A DNA stretch of 64,000 nt from RUG11237 sp964450185 (GTDB lineage: Bacteria > Bacillota > Clostridia > Lachnospirales > Lachnospiraceae), in the NCBI GenBank assembly GCA_964450185.1, contig CAYVCL010000001.1, forward strand, positions 1 through 64,000, given 5' to 3'. Position numbers and translations under genes: made by a program. The notes beneath the pieces are model-generated. The model searched no databases. It saw only the letters and a list, made by a program, of their open reading frames with translations, and was not told the origin of the DNA. Shown here piece by piece: positions 8,339 through 15,497 of this stretch. The number at the start of each line of letters is the position of its first letter. Within the stretch, counting starts at the first letter, position 1.

Positions 8339-9766
8339 TTAGTCAATTACTGCAGCCTTAATTAAGTTTGTTTTACCAACAACACCTGGCTGTCCAGCTG
8401 TCATAACAACTGTTTCTCCGCTTTCAACTAATCCTGTGTATTTAGCTGCTTCTACAGCTTTGTCAATTAATGCATCTAAGCTGCTTTCTTCTGCGATACA
8501 GATTGGTGTAACACCCCAGGAAAGATTTAACTGTCTGCAAACTTTTTCGTTTGGAGAGCATCCAGCGATTAAGCTATTTGGATGATATTTAGAAATCATT
8601 CTAGCTGTATCTCCTGATTTTGTTACTGTGATAATTGCTTTAGCATCTAAGTCTGCTGCTGTTGTACATGTAGCATGAGAGATAGCTTCTGTGATATCTA
8701 AATCTCCTTCGCAAGCTTTGTTTGCTCTTAAAGCTGCTACGTAGTCAATGTCAGCTTCTGTTCTTTCAGCGATTCTAACCATTGTCTTAACTGCTTCTGC
8801 AGGATATTTTCCGTTTGCAGTTTCACCAGAAAGCATGATTGCACTTGTTCCCTGGTAAATAGCATTTGCAACGTCAGTTGCTTCCGCTCTTGTAGGACGT
8901 GGATTCTTGATCATAGAATCTAACATCTGTGTAGCTGTGATAACTGGCTTACCAGCTTTGTTTGCTTTTTCAATAATCATTTTCTGGATTACTGGTACTT
9001 CTTCTAATGGAATTTCTACACCCATATCTCCACGAGCAACCATTACACCATCAGCAACTTTTAAGATTTCGTCGATGTTGTTAACACCTTCCTGGTTTTC
9101 GATCTTAGCGATGATAGCAACATGTCCTTTTTTCTGATCTGCGATGATTTTTCTTACCTGAAGAATATCATCAGCTGTTCTTGTGAAAGAAGCAGCGATA
9201 AAGTCAAATCCCTGTTCTACAGCGAATACGATATCTGCATAATCTTTTTCACTTACGAATGGCATATTTACGTGAAGATTTGGTACGTTAACACCTCTCT
9301 TACCACCGATTTCACCACCGTTGATTGCTTTACATACAATGTTAAGTCCATCGATTTTCTGAACTTCAAGTTCAATCAAACCATCGTCAAGGAGAATTTT
9401 TCCACCTGGCTTAATGTCATGAGCAAGTTCTTTATAAGTAAGAGTTACGATTTCGTTTGTTCCTTCCACTTCTTCACCTGTTAATGTGAAAGTCTGTCCT
9501 TCTTCGATTGTGATTTTTCTACGGTCATCGTTGTAGAAAGTACCGATTCTGATTTCAGGTCCTTTTGTATCAAGAAGTGCTGCGATTGGAAGTGCTAATT
9601 CTTTTCTTACTTTCTTTAATCTTTCAAATCTTCCGCCATGTTCTTCGAAATCACCATGAGAAAAGTTAAGTCTGGCTACGTTCATACCTGCCAAAGCTAA
9701 ACTTTTGATAGCTTCTTCTGTGTTTGCGGATGGACCAAGTGTACATACAATTTTTGTTCTTCTCAT
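8339..9766 (-). CDS. pyk: Pyruvate kinase
   Basis: A 475-residue pyruvate kinase converting phosphoenolpyruvate and ADP to pyruvate and ATP, the last step of glycolysis. Recognisable features are the N-terminal TKIVCTLGP-type start (RRTKIVCTLGPSANT), the active-site block IIAKIENQEGVNNIDEIL, MVARGDMGVEIP, and the TATQMLDSM signature. The length is that of the compact form with A, B and C domains; the extra C-terminal phosphohistidine domain of some Bacillus enzymes is absent. It is a single-gene transcript with a strong promoter about 130 bases upstream and a terminator downstream. Codon use looks biased to common codons, as expected for a highly expressed enzyme. Confidence 0.97.
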   Translation of the reverse strand: MRRTKIVCTLGPSANTEEAIKSLALAGMNVARLNFSHGDFEEHGGRFERLKKVRKELALPIAALLDTKGPEIRIGTFYNDDRRKITIEEGQTFTLTGEEVEGTNEIVTLTYKELAHDIKPGGKILLDDGLIELEVQKIDGLNIVCKAINGGEIGGKRGVNVPNLHVNMPFVSEKDYADIVFAVEQGFDFIAASFTRTADDILQVRKIIADQKKGHVAIIAKIENQEGVNNIDEILKVADGVMVARGDMGVEIPLEEVPVIQKMIIEKANKAGKPVITATQMLDSMIKNPRPTRAEATDVANAIYQGTSAIMLSGETANGKYPAEAVKTMVRIAERTEADIDYVAALRANKACEGDLDITEAISHATCTTAADLDAKAIITVTKSGDTARMISKYHPNSLIAGCSPNEKVCRQLNLSWGVTPICIAEESSLDALIDKAVEAAKYTGLVESGETVVMTAGQPGVVGKTNLIKAAVID

Positions 9767-9892
9767 TTTTTTATATTTCTCCTCTCCTAATGGATATTTT
9801 GGGTAATAACTAAGGCATTCTCTGCCATCTTACTAACTGAAATATTACGCTTTCTCTACAAAAGCCATGCCCGAAAAAAAGCATGCAATATG

Positions 9893-9921
9893 AGTATACA
9901 CATTACTTTCCCACTATTCAA
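9893..9921 (-). promoter_or_regulatory. Promoter of pyk
   Basis: Minus-strand TTGAAT (9916-9921) and TATACT (9893-9898) are separated by 17 bases. Transcription would start near 9886, giving an untranslated leader of about 120 bases. The rest of the 9767-10094 gap is AT-rich and I see no gene or clear RNA element in it. Confidence 0.7.
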
Positions 9922-10094
9922 GTACTTAATTTTTAAATTAACCAAGGTTTTGAAAAATTTCCGTAATGCACAATTTTTCTCGAAAGTTGTTTGATTTTTT
10001 GTGTACTTTTCCTTTTGACATTTTCATTTTGTAATCCGGCATACTGCAACACCTATTTTATCACAACTATTATAACCTTTTGCAAGCTTTTTTA

Positions 10095-10832
10095 TTAGTT
10101 TTTTTCTAATATCTTCTTTACTTCGTGCAAATTCATCTCTTTTAATAAGTAAGTACTTTTCACTGTGCTGAAGTCTTTCACTTCCGGTGATATGTTGGAA
10201 TGTATATAGAAAGTGTCCAGTCCTGCAGCTTTTGCGCCTTCGATATCACATCTGTTATCATTGCCAATCATAATCGTTTTATTGGTATCTAAATGCAATT
10301 CATCGATAATTGCGTTGTAAAATTGAATATCCGGCTTTTTGCAGTGATAATCGGAAGAAATATATACTTCATCAAACTTATCATATATTCCTAGAGAACG
10401 CATTTCATATTCTGTAAAAATACGCTGTGCATTGGACAACAGGTACACTCGTTTCCCCTGTGCCTTCAAAAATTCCAACAATTCCACTGCTCCGTCGTAG
10501 AGTTTTACATAATCGGTAGAAAGCACTCTAAAAAACTGTCCTGCATGAATTGCAAGGGTTTTATCTGCTTCCACGCCTTTTGCCGTAAACAACTCTAAAA
10601 ATACATCTTCTATTTGCAGCTCCGGAAACATTTCGTGATTGTCACCTTTCATGATTCCTTCTGTTCTATGTATAATTTCTTCATAGCTTTTCTGCAATTC
10701 TTCCGGTGTGTAATTTGCACCATAATATCCATAAAAATAAGCAAGCCGCTGCCATACTTCCGGCAGATTTTCTTCTGTATGAATATCTACCAATGTTCCA
10801 TATAAATCAAATAAATAATTTTCGTACTGCAT
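10095..10832 (-). CDS. HAD-superfamily hydrolase
   Basis: A 245-residue haloacid-dehalogenase-type phosphatase. Motif I is FDLYGTLVD near the N-terminus (nucleophilic Asp8 or 9, DLYGT form). Motif II is VYLLSNAQ with the conserved Ser, motif III contains KKPD, and motif IV is MIGNDNRCDIEGAKAAG. A helical cap of about 90 residues lies between motifs I and II, as in subfamily I enzymes. Such enzymes dephosphorylate small metabolites; the substrate cannot be read from sequence. It starts 15 bases after the stop of the ArsR-type repressor and is probably its only operon partner, so expression may respond to metal. Confidence 0.85.
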   Translation of the reverse strand: MQYENYLFDLYGTLVDIHTEENLPEVWQRLAYFYGYYGANYTPEELQKSYEEIIHRTEGIMKGDNHEMFPELQIEDVFLELFTAKGVEADKTLAIHAGQFFRVLSTDYVKLYDGAVELLEFLKAQGKRVYLLSNAQRIFTEYEMRSLGIYDKFDEVYISSDYHCKKPDIQFYNAIIDELHLDTNKTIMIGNDNRCDIEGAKAAGLDTFYIHSNISPEVKDFSTVKSTYLLKEMNLHEVKKILEKN

Positions 10833-10846
10833 TTTCCCTTTTCCTC

Positions 10847-11209
10847 TTAATTTTCTTCGCTGATATGTTCCATACCCTGACTTAAAATGTTTTCAATATG
10901 ACTGTCTGACAGTGAATAAAACACCGTTTTTCCTTCTCTGCGGAATTTTACAAGCTGCATCTGCTTCAAAACACGAAGCTGATGGGAGATTGCTGACTGA
11001 GTCATTCCCAGAAGGCTGGCAATATCATATACACACATTTCCGACTGTAATAATACATATAGTATCTTTATTCTGGTAGAATCTCCAAATACTCGAAAGA
11101 AATCTGCCAGTTCATACAGTTTTTCATCTGTTGGAAGCTTTTTTTGCACATTTGCTATCACGTCTTCATGTGCATGAATATATTCTTTTTCCGTACTCTT
11201 TTCCTCCAT
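10847..11209 (-). CDS. ArsR/SmtB-family metal-responsive repressor
   Basis: A 120-residue winged-helix repressor. The helix-turn-helix is MTQSAISHQLRVLKQMQLV, preceded by EMCVYDIASLLG. In arsenic or cadmium sensors the alpha-3 site is CVC; here the second Cys is Tyr. The C-terminal helix has DSH, then His eleven residues after that His, then Glu three residues later. This matches the alpha-5 zinc site of CzrA/SmtB (Asp, His, His, His/Glu). I therefore infer a zinc or cobalt type sensor; an N-terminal HAHED may contribute. A palindrome typical of the family lies just upstream (11245-11262), implying autoregulation. The downstream gene is a HAD hydrolase rather than an efflux pump, which is unusual. 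Confidence 0.88.
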   Translation of the reverse strand: MEEKSTEKEYIHAHEDVIANVQKKLPTDEKLYELADFFRVFGDSTRIKILYVLLQSEMCVYDIASLLGMTQSAISHQLRVLKQMQLVKFRREGKTVFYSLSDSHIENILSQGMEHISEEN

Positions 11210-11244
11210 TTTATTTTCCTTCCTTCTTCGTATCTATATTTATT

Positions 11245-11262
11245 TATGAATAATTGTTCATA
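11245..11262 (-). promoter_or_regulatory. Probable ArsR operator
   Basis: TATGAA-N6-TTCATA is a perfect inverted repeat of the type bound by SmtB/CzrA repressors. It lies just downstream of a minus-strand TATAGT box, so a bound dimer would block transcription of the arsR-HAD pair. The remaining gap to 11601 holds the promoter region of the plus-strand LytTR gene. Confidence 0.65.
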
Positions 11263-11464
11263 TATTACTATAAGCCTAACAGATTTTACCCCAGTTGGCA
11301 AATAAATTTTCCTGTATTTCTATTATTCCATAACGCAAAAAGAACGCCCTCCCTTAAGGCGTCCTGTTCACGTTTTATTCTTAAACACTCCCCAGCATCT
11401 AAGATTTCCCACTAATTATTTATTACATTTATACCTTACCATTTACCATTTTTTATTTCAACCA

Positions 11465-11498
11465 TTTGGCACAAAACGCTCATTTTTGGCACAAAACG
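11465..11498 (+). repeat. Two 14-bp direct repeats upstream of the LytTR regulator gene
   Basis: TTTGGCACAAAACG occurs at 11465-11478 and again, identically, at 11485-11498, 20 bases apart (two helical turns). It is about 65-100 bases upstream of the transcription start of the lone LytTR response regulator. LytTR proteins bind pairs of direct repeats with this kind of spacing, so this may be its own binding site. Confidence 0.6.
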
Positions 11499-11529
11499 AC
11501 ACCAAAATTCATATTTTCCCAAAATCGCT

Positions 11530-11558
11530 GTACAATTTCTTCCATTTTATGTTATAAT
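11530..11558 (+). promoter_or_regulatory. Promoter of the LytTR response regulator
   Basis: A perfect TATAAT (11553-11558) is preceded at 17 bases by GTACAA, a poor -35 box. A strong -10 with a weak -35 is what one expects of an activator-dependent promoter. Confidence 0.55.
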
Positions 11559-11601
11559 GTTGACATAAAACCGTAAACATTTTTTTGTAGGAGTTGTGCA
11601 A

Positions 11602-12333
11602 ATGAATATCGCTATTATTGATGACACCGCTACAGACAGAACTATACTTTCCACATTTTTGAAACGTTATATCAATGAAAATGGTACGGAATGTGATTTT
11701 CACATCTACGAATTTGAATCCGGAGAAGATTTTTTTGCCACTTACAGCCAAACGGTATTTGATATTCTTTTTATTGACTACTATATGCATGGCATGAGTG
11801 GTATGGATGTTGCCAAGAAGGTTCGTAACACGGACAGTACTTGCGCCATCTTCTTCACCACTTCTTCACCGGACTATGCCATCGAAAGTTTTCTGGTAAA
11901 AGCCTCCGGCTATTTATTGAAACCTTACAAATATGAAAACTTTTGTCAGCTGTTGAATTTGTGTGACTCTTTGAAACAATACATGTGCAATCCTTTTGTG
12001 GAATATCAGGACGGAAAAAATATCCATCGTTTACTTGTTTCGGACATTATTTCCTGCGCCACCAGTGGGCATTATGTAATTGTGTCCTTAAAAGACAAAG
12101 AAGATTTAAGACTTCGTTCTTCCTTCGATGCCTTTTCGGCACCTTTACTGACTTACCCGCAGTTTTTGGTTACCTGCCGAGGGTATTTGGTGAATATGGA
12201 TTTTGTTCGGACTATGGAGGACTGTGATTTTATTATGGAAAATGACTCCTATATTCCTATTACGAAAAAAATGAAAACTGAGATAAAGAATACTTATCAG
12301 AAATATTTAGCTTCAAAAACGGCATCTTCCTAG
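11602..12333 (+). CDS. LytTR-family response regulator
   Basis: A 243-residue two-domain protein and the only plus-strand gene in the window. The receiver domain (about residues 1-120) has the acidic pair IIDD, the phospho-acceptor in DILFIDYYMHGMSG, a Thr in FFTTS and the Lys in LLKPYKYE. The C-terminal LytTR DNA-binding domain (about 130-240) includes the conserved FLVTCRGYLVNMDFV stretch. Such regulators are usually paired with an HPK10-type sensor kinase, but none is adjacent here. GTAGGAG lies eight bases before the ATG at 11602, so I prefer it to the GTG two codons earlier. The stop codon sits in the loop of the terminator shared with the convergent B12-riboswitch operon. Targets are unknown. 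Confidence 0.9.
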   Translation: MNIAIIDDTATDRTILSTFLKRYINENGTECDFHIYEFESGEDFFATYSQTVFDILFIDYYMHGMSGMDVAKKVRNTDSTCAIFFTTSSPDYAIESFLVKASGYLLKPYKYENFCQLLNLCDSLKQYMCNPFVEYQDGKNIHRLLVSDIISCATSGHYVIVSLKDKEDLRLRSSFDAFSAPLLTYPQFLVTCRGYLVNMDFVRTMEDCDFIMENDSYIPITKKMKTEIKNTYQKYLASKTASS

Positions 12334-12349
12334 GAAGACGCCGTTTTTT
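12315..12349. terminator. Bidirectional terminator between the LytTR gene and the surface-protein operon
   Basis: AAAAACGGC-A-TCTTCC pairs with GGAAGA-C-GCCGTTTTT around a two-base loop, with A and T runs at both ends. It works for transcripts from either side and ends the long minus-strand operon that starts at 28 kb. Confidence 0.88.
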
Positions 12350-12354
12350 ACTTA

Positions 12355-15300
12355 TTATTTTATTTTTACGTTTTTGTTCAAGCCACACTTTTTATACAAT
12401 TTAGCATATGCTTTTTTCTTGGAAGCAGGTACTTTAATTGTCGTTTTCTTTGATACACCCTTAAATGCATTTTTATGAATTGTCTTAGAGGTCATTTTTG
12501 TACTCTTAATTGTAATACTCTTAAGTTTTGTACAATCTTTGAAAGCATTGGCTCCTATCTTTGTTACATTTTCGGCTAAGGTGATTTTTGTAACTTTGCT
12601 ACACTTATTAAATGCTTTGCTTCCGATAGAAGTAACTTTATAAGTTACATCGTAAATTTTTACAGTTCCCGGTACTGCTATTGTCTTCTGTGTCTTCTTT
12701 GTTGTTCCTACAAATTCTACAGTTCCAGTTTTCACTGAATCTTTTGTAATTTTATAGATGTTTGTTCCAACTGTTACTTTTTTTCCTTTTTTCACTTCTG
12801 CTTTCTGCTTTGCGAAGGTCTTTTCGGCATTTGTAAGTGCTTTTTCAGATGCAGAGCTTACATACTTTTTCTGTTCAGTGCTTAATTCATCGTAAGCCTT
12901 TCTTGCTTCCTTTATTTTAGTTTCACTTTTAAGTGATACTGTTCCAATCGCAGCAATTTTTTCTTCTACTGCTTTCGCAGCCGCTTTGTTTGCGGCTTCT
13001 GCTTTTGCTTTTTCTTCTTTTACTTTTTCTTCTGCTTTTGCCTGTTCTTCTGCTCTTGCCTGCTCTTCTGTTTTTAACTGAACTAATGCAGTTTCTGCTT
13101 CTGTTAATACATTATAATTTGTTACTAAGTTCTTCTGTACTTCTGTTAAGGCTTCATAGGCTTTTCTTGCTTCTGTGACTGCTTCTTCACTTTCTAAGGT
13201 CACTGTTCCAAGTTCGGCTATCTTTTCTTCTACTGCCTTCGCAGCTGCTTTGTTTGTAGCCTCTTCTTTCGCTTTTTCTTCTTTTGCTTTTTCTTCTGCT
13301 TTTGCCTGTTCTTCTGCTTCTGCCTTTAACTGAACTAATGCGGTTTCTGCTTCTGTTAATACTGCATAATTTGTTACTAAATTCTTCTGCACTTCTGTTA
13401 AGGCTTCATAGGCTTTTCTTGCTTCTGTAACTGCTTCTTCACTTTCTAAGGTCACTGTTCCAAATCCGGCTATCTTTTCTTCTACTACTTTCGCAGCTGC
13501 TTTGTTGGCGGCTTCTTCTTTCGCTTTTTCTTCTTTTGCTTTTTCTTCTGCTTTTGCCTGTTCTTCTGCCTCTGCCTTTAACTGAGCTAATGTGGTTTCT
13601 GCTTCTGTTAATACATTATAATTTGTCACAAAGTTTTTCTGTGCTTCTGTTAACGCTTCATAGGCTTTTCTTGCTTCTGCAACCGCTTCTTCACTTTCTA
13701 AGGTCACTGTTCCAAGGGTAGCTATCTTTTCTTCTGCCACTTTCGCAGCTGCTTTGTTAGCGGCTTCTTCTTTTGCTTTTTCTGCCTCTGTTTTTTCCTT
13801 TTCTTCCGCTTCTGCTTTTAACTGGGTTAATACAGTTTCTGCTTCTGTTAATACATTATAGTTTGTTACTAAGTTCTTCTGTGTTTCTGTTAATGCATCA
13901 TATGCTTTTCTTGCTTCTGTAACCGCTTTTTCGCTTTCTAAGTTTACTGTTCCAAGGTCGGCAATTTTTTCTTCTACTGCTTTTGCAGCTGCCTTATTTG
14001 CGGCTTCCTCTTTCGCTTTTGCTTCTGCTTCCGCCTTTGCCTTTTCTTCTGCTTCTGCTTTTAACTGTGCTACCACTGTTTCCGCTTCTGTTAACACACC
14101 ATAATTTGTTACTAAATTCTTCTGTACTTCTATTAATGCTTCATAGGCTTTTCTTGCTTCTACAACGGCTTCTTCGCTTTCTAAGGTTATTGCTCCAAGT
14201 CCGGCGATTTTTTCTTCTACTGCTTTTGCAGCTGCTTTATTTGCAGCTTCTTCTTTCGCCTTTTCTTCTGCTTCCTGCTTTAACTGCGCTATCTCTGTTT
14301 CTGCATCTGTTAATACTGCATAATTTGTTACTAAGTTCTTCTGTGTTTCTGTTAATGCATCGTATGCTTTTCTTGCCTCTGCAATAACTTCTCCCTTTTC
14401 CAAAGTCACATCACCAAGGGCAGCTATCTTTTCCTCTACTGCTTTTGCAGCTGCCTTATCTTTATTTTCTGTAACGGTTAATTCGAATACTGCCGGAGCA
14501 ATTTCAAGACCATTATTATAGTCTACATCACCTTCTGCCGCAATATAATATGTACCCGGTTCTAATTCAGAAGTATCAAGGGTAATCTTACCTTCATCAT
14601 CAGTATAGGCATATTCTTCCATTCCTGCAAATTCTTCATGATTCCATTCCTGGACATCACTTGAAATTGTGGAATCATCTGCCCAACTAAGAGTAACTCC
14701 CTCAGTTGCTTCATATCGTGTAATATAATCAGACCAGCTAATAGCAGTACGGTATAAAGTTAATGTGACCTCATCACCCTGAGATACAATGGCTCTATCT
14801 ATAGTATCTTCCTCTGTATATTCACCATCTTCATCATTTACCGCAAAGAATCCAAATCTTGAGCCCCAAACAGACCAATCTTCAATTAAATGAATCGATA
14901 CAACATCTCCATCACTTAATGCCTGCTGATCAGATGTAGAACCCCAGCCTGCACTTCCGAGAGGATACGCATAATTCAAGTAATAATTCAAGTTTGATCC
15001 ATGATCCCAAAAATCCATAAAACTGGAACCTGCACAACCCATCCAACTAATATAATCACTAAGATTATCAGCAAGTTCTCCTTTTCCTGCGTCTTCTGGG
15101 TCTATCCCACAATAAAATACTTCTGTTGCATAAATGAACGCGTGCATGGTAGTTACAACTCCCTCTGCATCTTCTTTTGTTCCTGCGCATTGTCCGCCTC
15201 CGGTATAACATTCCGGATTGTAATAATATTCTTCTAATCCATATAATCCCAAATCAAAATAAGGAATTGTTATCTCCTGTGGAATTAAAACTGTTCCTGA

Positions 15301-15471
15301 GTTTGTAGCATTATAAAACTTGTTTGCACCATAGCTGACTGCAAAAGTTACCGTAACCGAATCATCACTTTCTTCTCCGGTTGCTGCAAATGCTACTTCC
15401 GGCACAGCCGACATTAGCATTGCAACTGCTAATAGAAAACTTAACATTTTTTTCAGTTTCAATTTTTTCAT
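12355..15471 (-). CDS. Secreted repeat protein: DUF4430-like head, seven helical repeats, BspA-type leucine-rich repeats
   Basis: A 1038-residue protein with a signal peptide (MKKLKLKKMLSFLLAVAM...AFAA). Residues about 40-215 resemble a DUF4430/transcobalamin C-terminal-like domain: a TTMHAFIYATEVFY stretch, then GSNLNYYLNYAYPLG and LSDGDVVSIHL, the 'YYLN...L.DGD.V' pattern of that family. Residues about 340-880 are seven highly similar units of 75-88 residues. Each starts KAAAKAVEEKIA, contains EARKAYEALTE and LVTNY, and ends in a Lys/Glu/Ala-rich coiled stretch. The C-terminus (about 900-1038) has BspA-type leucine-rich repeats (IGSKAFNKCSKVTKITL, IGANAFKDCTKLKSITI). No LPXTG or membrane anchor is visible. 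It is the last gene of the cobalamin-riboswitch operon, 26 bases after the propeller protein. Secretion and repeats are seen directly; a B12-related role is inferred from operon membership and the N-terminal domain. Confidence 0.85.
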   Translation of the reverse strand: MKKLKLKKMLSFLLAVAMLMSAVPEVAFAATGEESDDSVTVTFAVSYGANKFYNATNSGTVLIPQEITIPYFDLGLYGLEEYYYNPECYTGGGQCAGTKEDAEGVVTTMHAFIYATEVFYCGIDPEDAGKGELADNLSDYISWMGCAGSSFMDFWDHGSNLNYYLNYAYPLGSAGWGSTSDQQALSDGDVVSIHLIEDWSVWGSRFGFFAVNDEDGEYTEEDTIDRAIVSQGDEVTLTLYRTAISWSDYITRYEATEGVTLSWADDSTISSDVQEWNHEEFAGMEEYAYTDDEGKITLDTSELEPGTYYIAAEGDVDYNNGLEIAPAVFELTVTENKDKAAAKAVEEKIAALGDVTLEKGEVIAEARKAYDALTETQKNLVTNYAVLTDAETEIAQLKQEAEEKAKEEAANKAAAKAVEEKIAGLGAITLESEEAVVEARKAYEALIEVQKNLVTNYGVLTEAETVVAQLKAEAEEKAKAEAEAKAKEEAANKAAAKAVEEKIADLGTVNLESEKAVTEARKAYDALTETQKNLVTNYNVLTEAETVLTQLKAEAEEKEKTEAEKAKEEAANKAAAKVAEEKIATLGTVTLESEEAVAEARKAYEALTEAQKNFVTNYNVLTEAETTLAQLKAEAEEQAKAEEKAKEEKAKEEAANKAAAKVVEEKIAGFGTVTLESEEAVTEARKAYEALTEVQKNLVTNYAVLTEAETALVQLKAEAEEQAKAEEKAKEEKAKEEATNKAAAKAVEEKIAELGTVTLESEEAVTEARKAYEALTEVQKNLVTNYNVLTEAETALVQLKTEEQARAEEQAKAEEKVKEEKAKAEAANKAAAKAVEEKIAAIGTVSLKSETKIKEARKAYDELSTEQKKYVSSASEKALTNAEKTFAKQKAEVKKGKKVTVGTNIYKITKDSVKTGTVEFVGTTKKTQKTIAVPGTVKIYDVTYKVTSIGSKAFNKCSKVTKITLAENVTKIGANAFKDCTKLKSITIKSTKMTSKTIHKNAFKGVSKKTTIKVPASKKKAYAKLYKKCGLNKNVKIK
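12790..14460 (-). repeat. Seven tandem coding repeats of about 225-265 bp
   Basis: The central part of the surface-protein gene is built from seven in-frame units that are close to identical over long stretches at DNA level, especially units 4-6. Such arrays gain and lose units by recombination, so repeat number may differ between strains and may be misassembled. Confidence 0.85.
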
Positions 15472-15497
15472 TTTTCAATCTCCTTTTGTATTTTGTT

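Noticed and set aside
11334..11375. Possible terminator in the arsR/LytTR intergenic region
   Set aside because: The ACGCC/GGCGT stem is short and its tail is not a convincing T-tract; no gene ends there.
12933..14387. Long Leu-rich open frames on the plus strand across the surface-protein repeats
   Set aside because: They are antisense shadows of the Lys/Glu/Ala-rich repeats; composition is low complexity, no ribosome binding sites, and the minus-strand gene has a signal peptide and domains.
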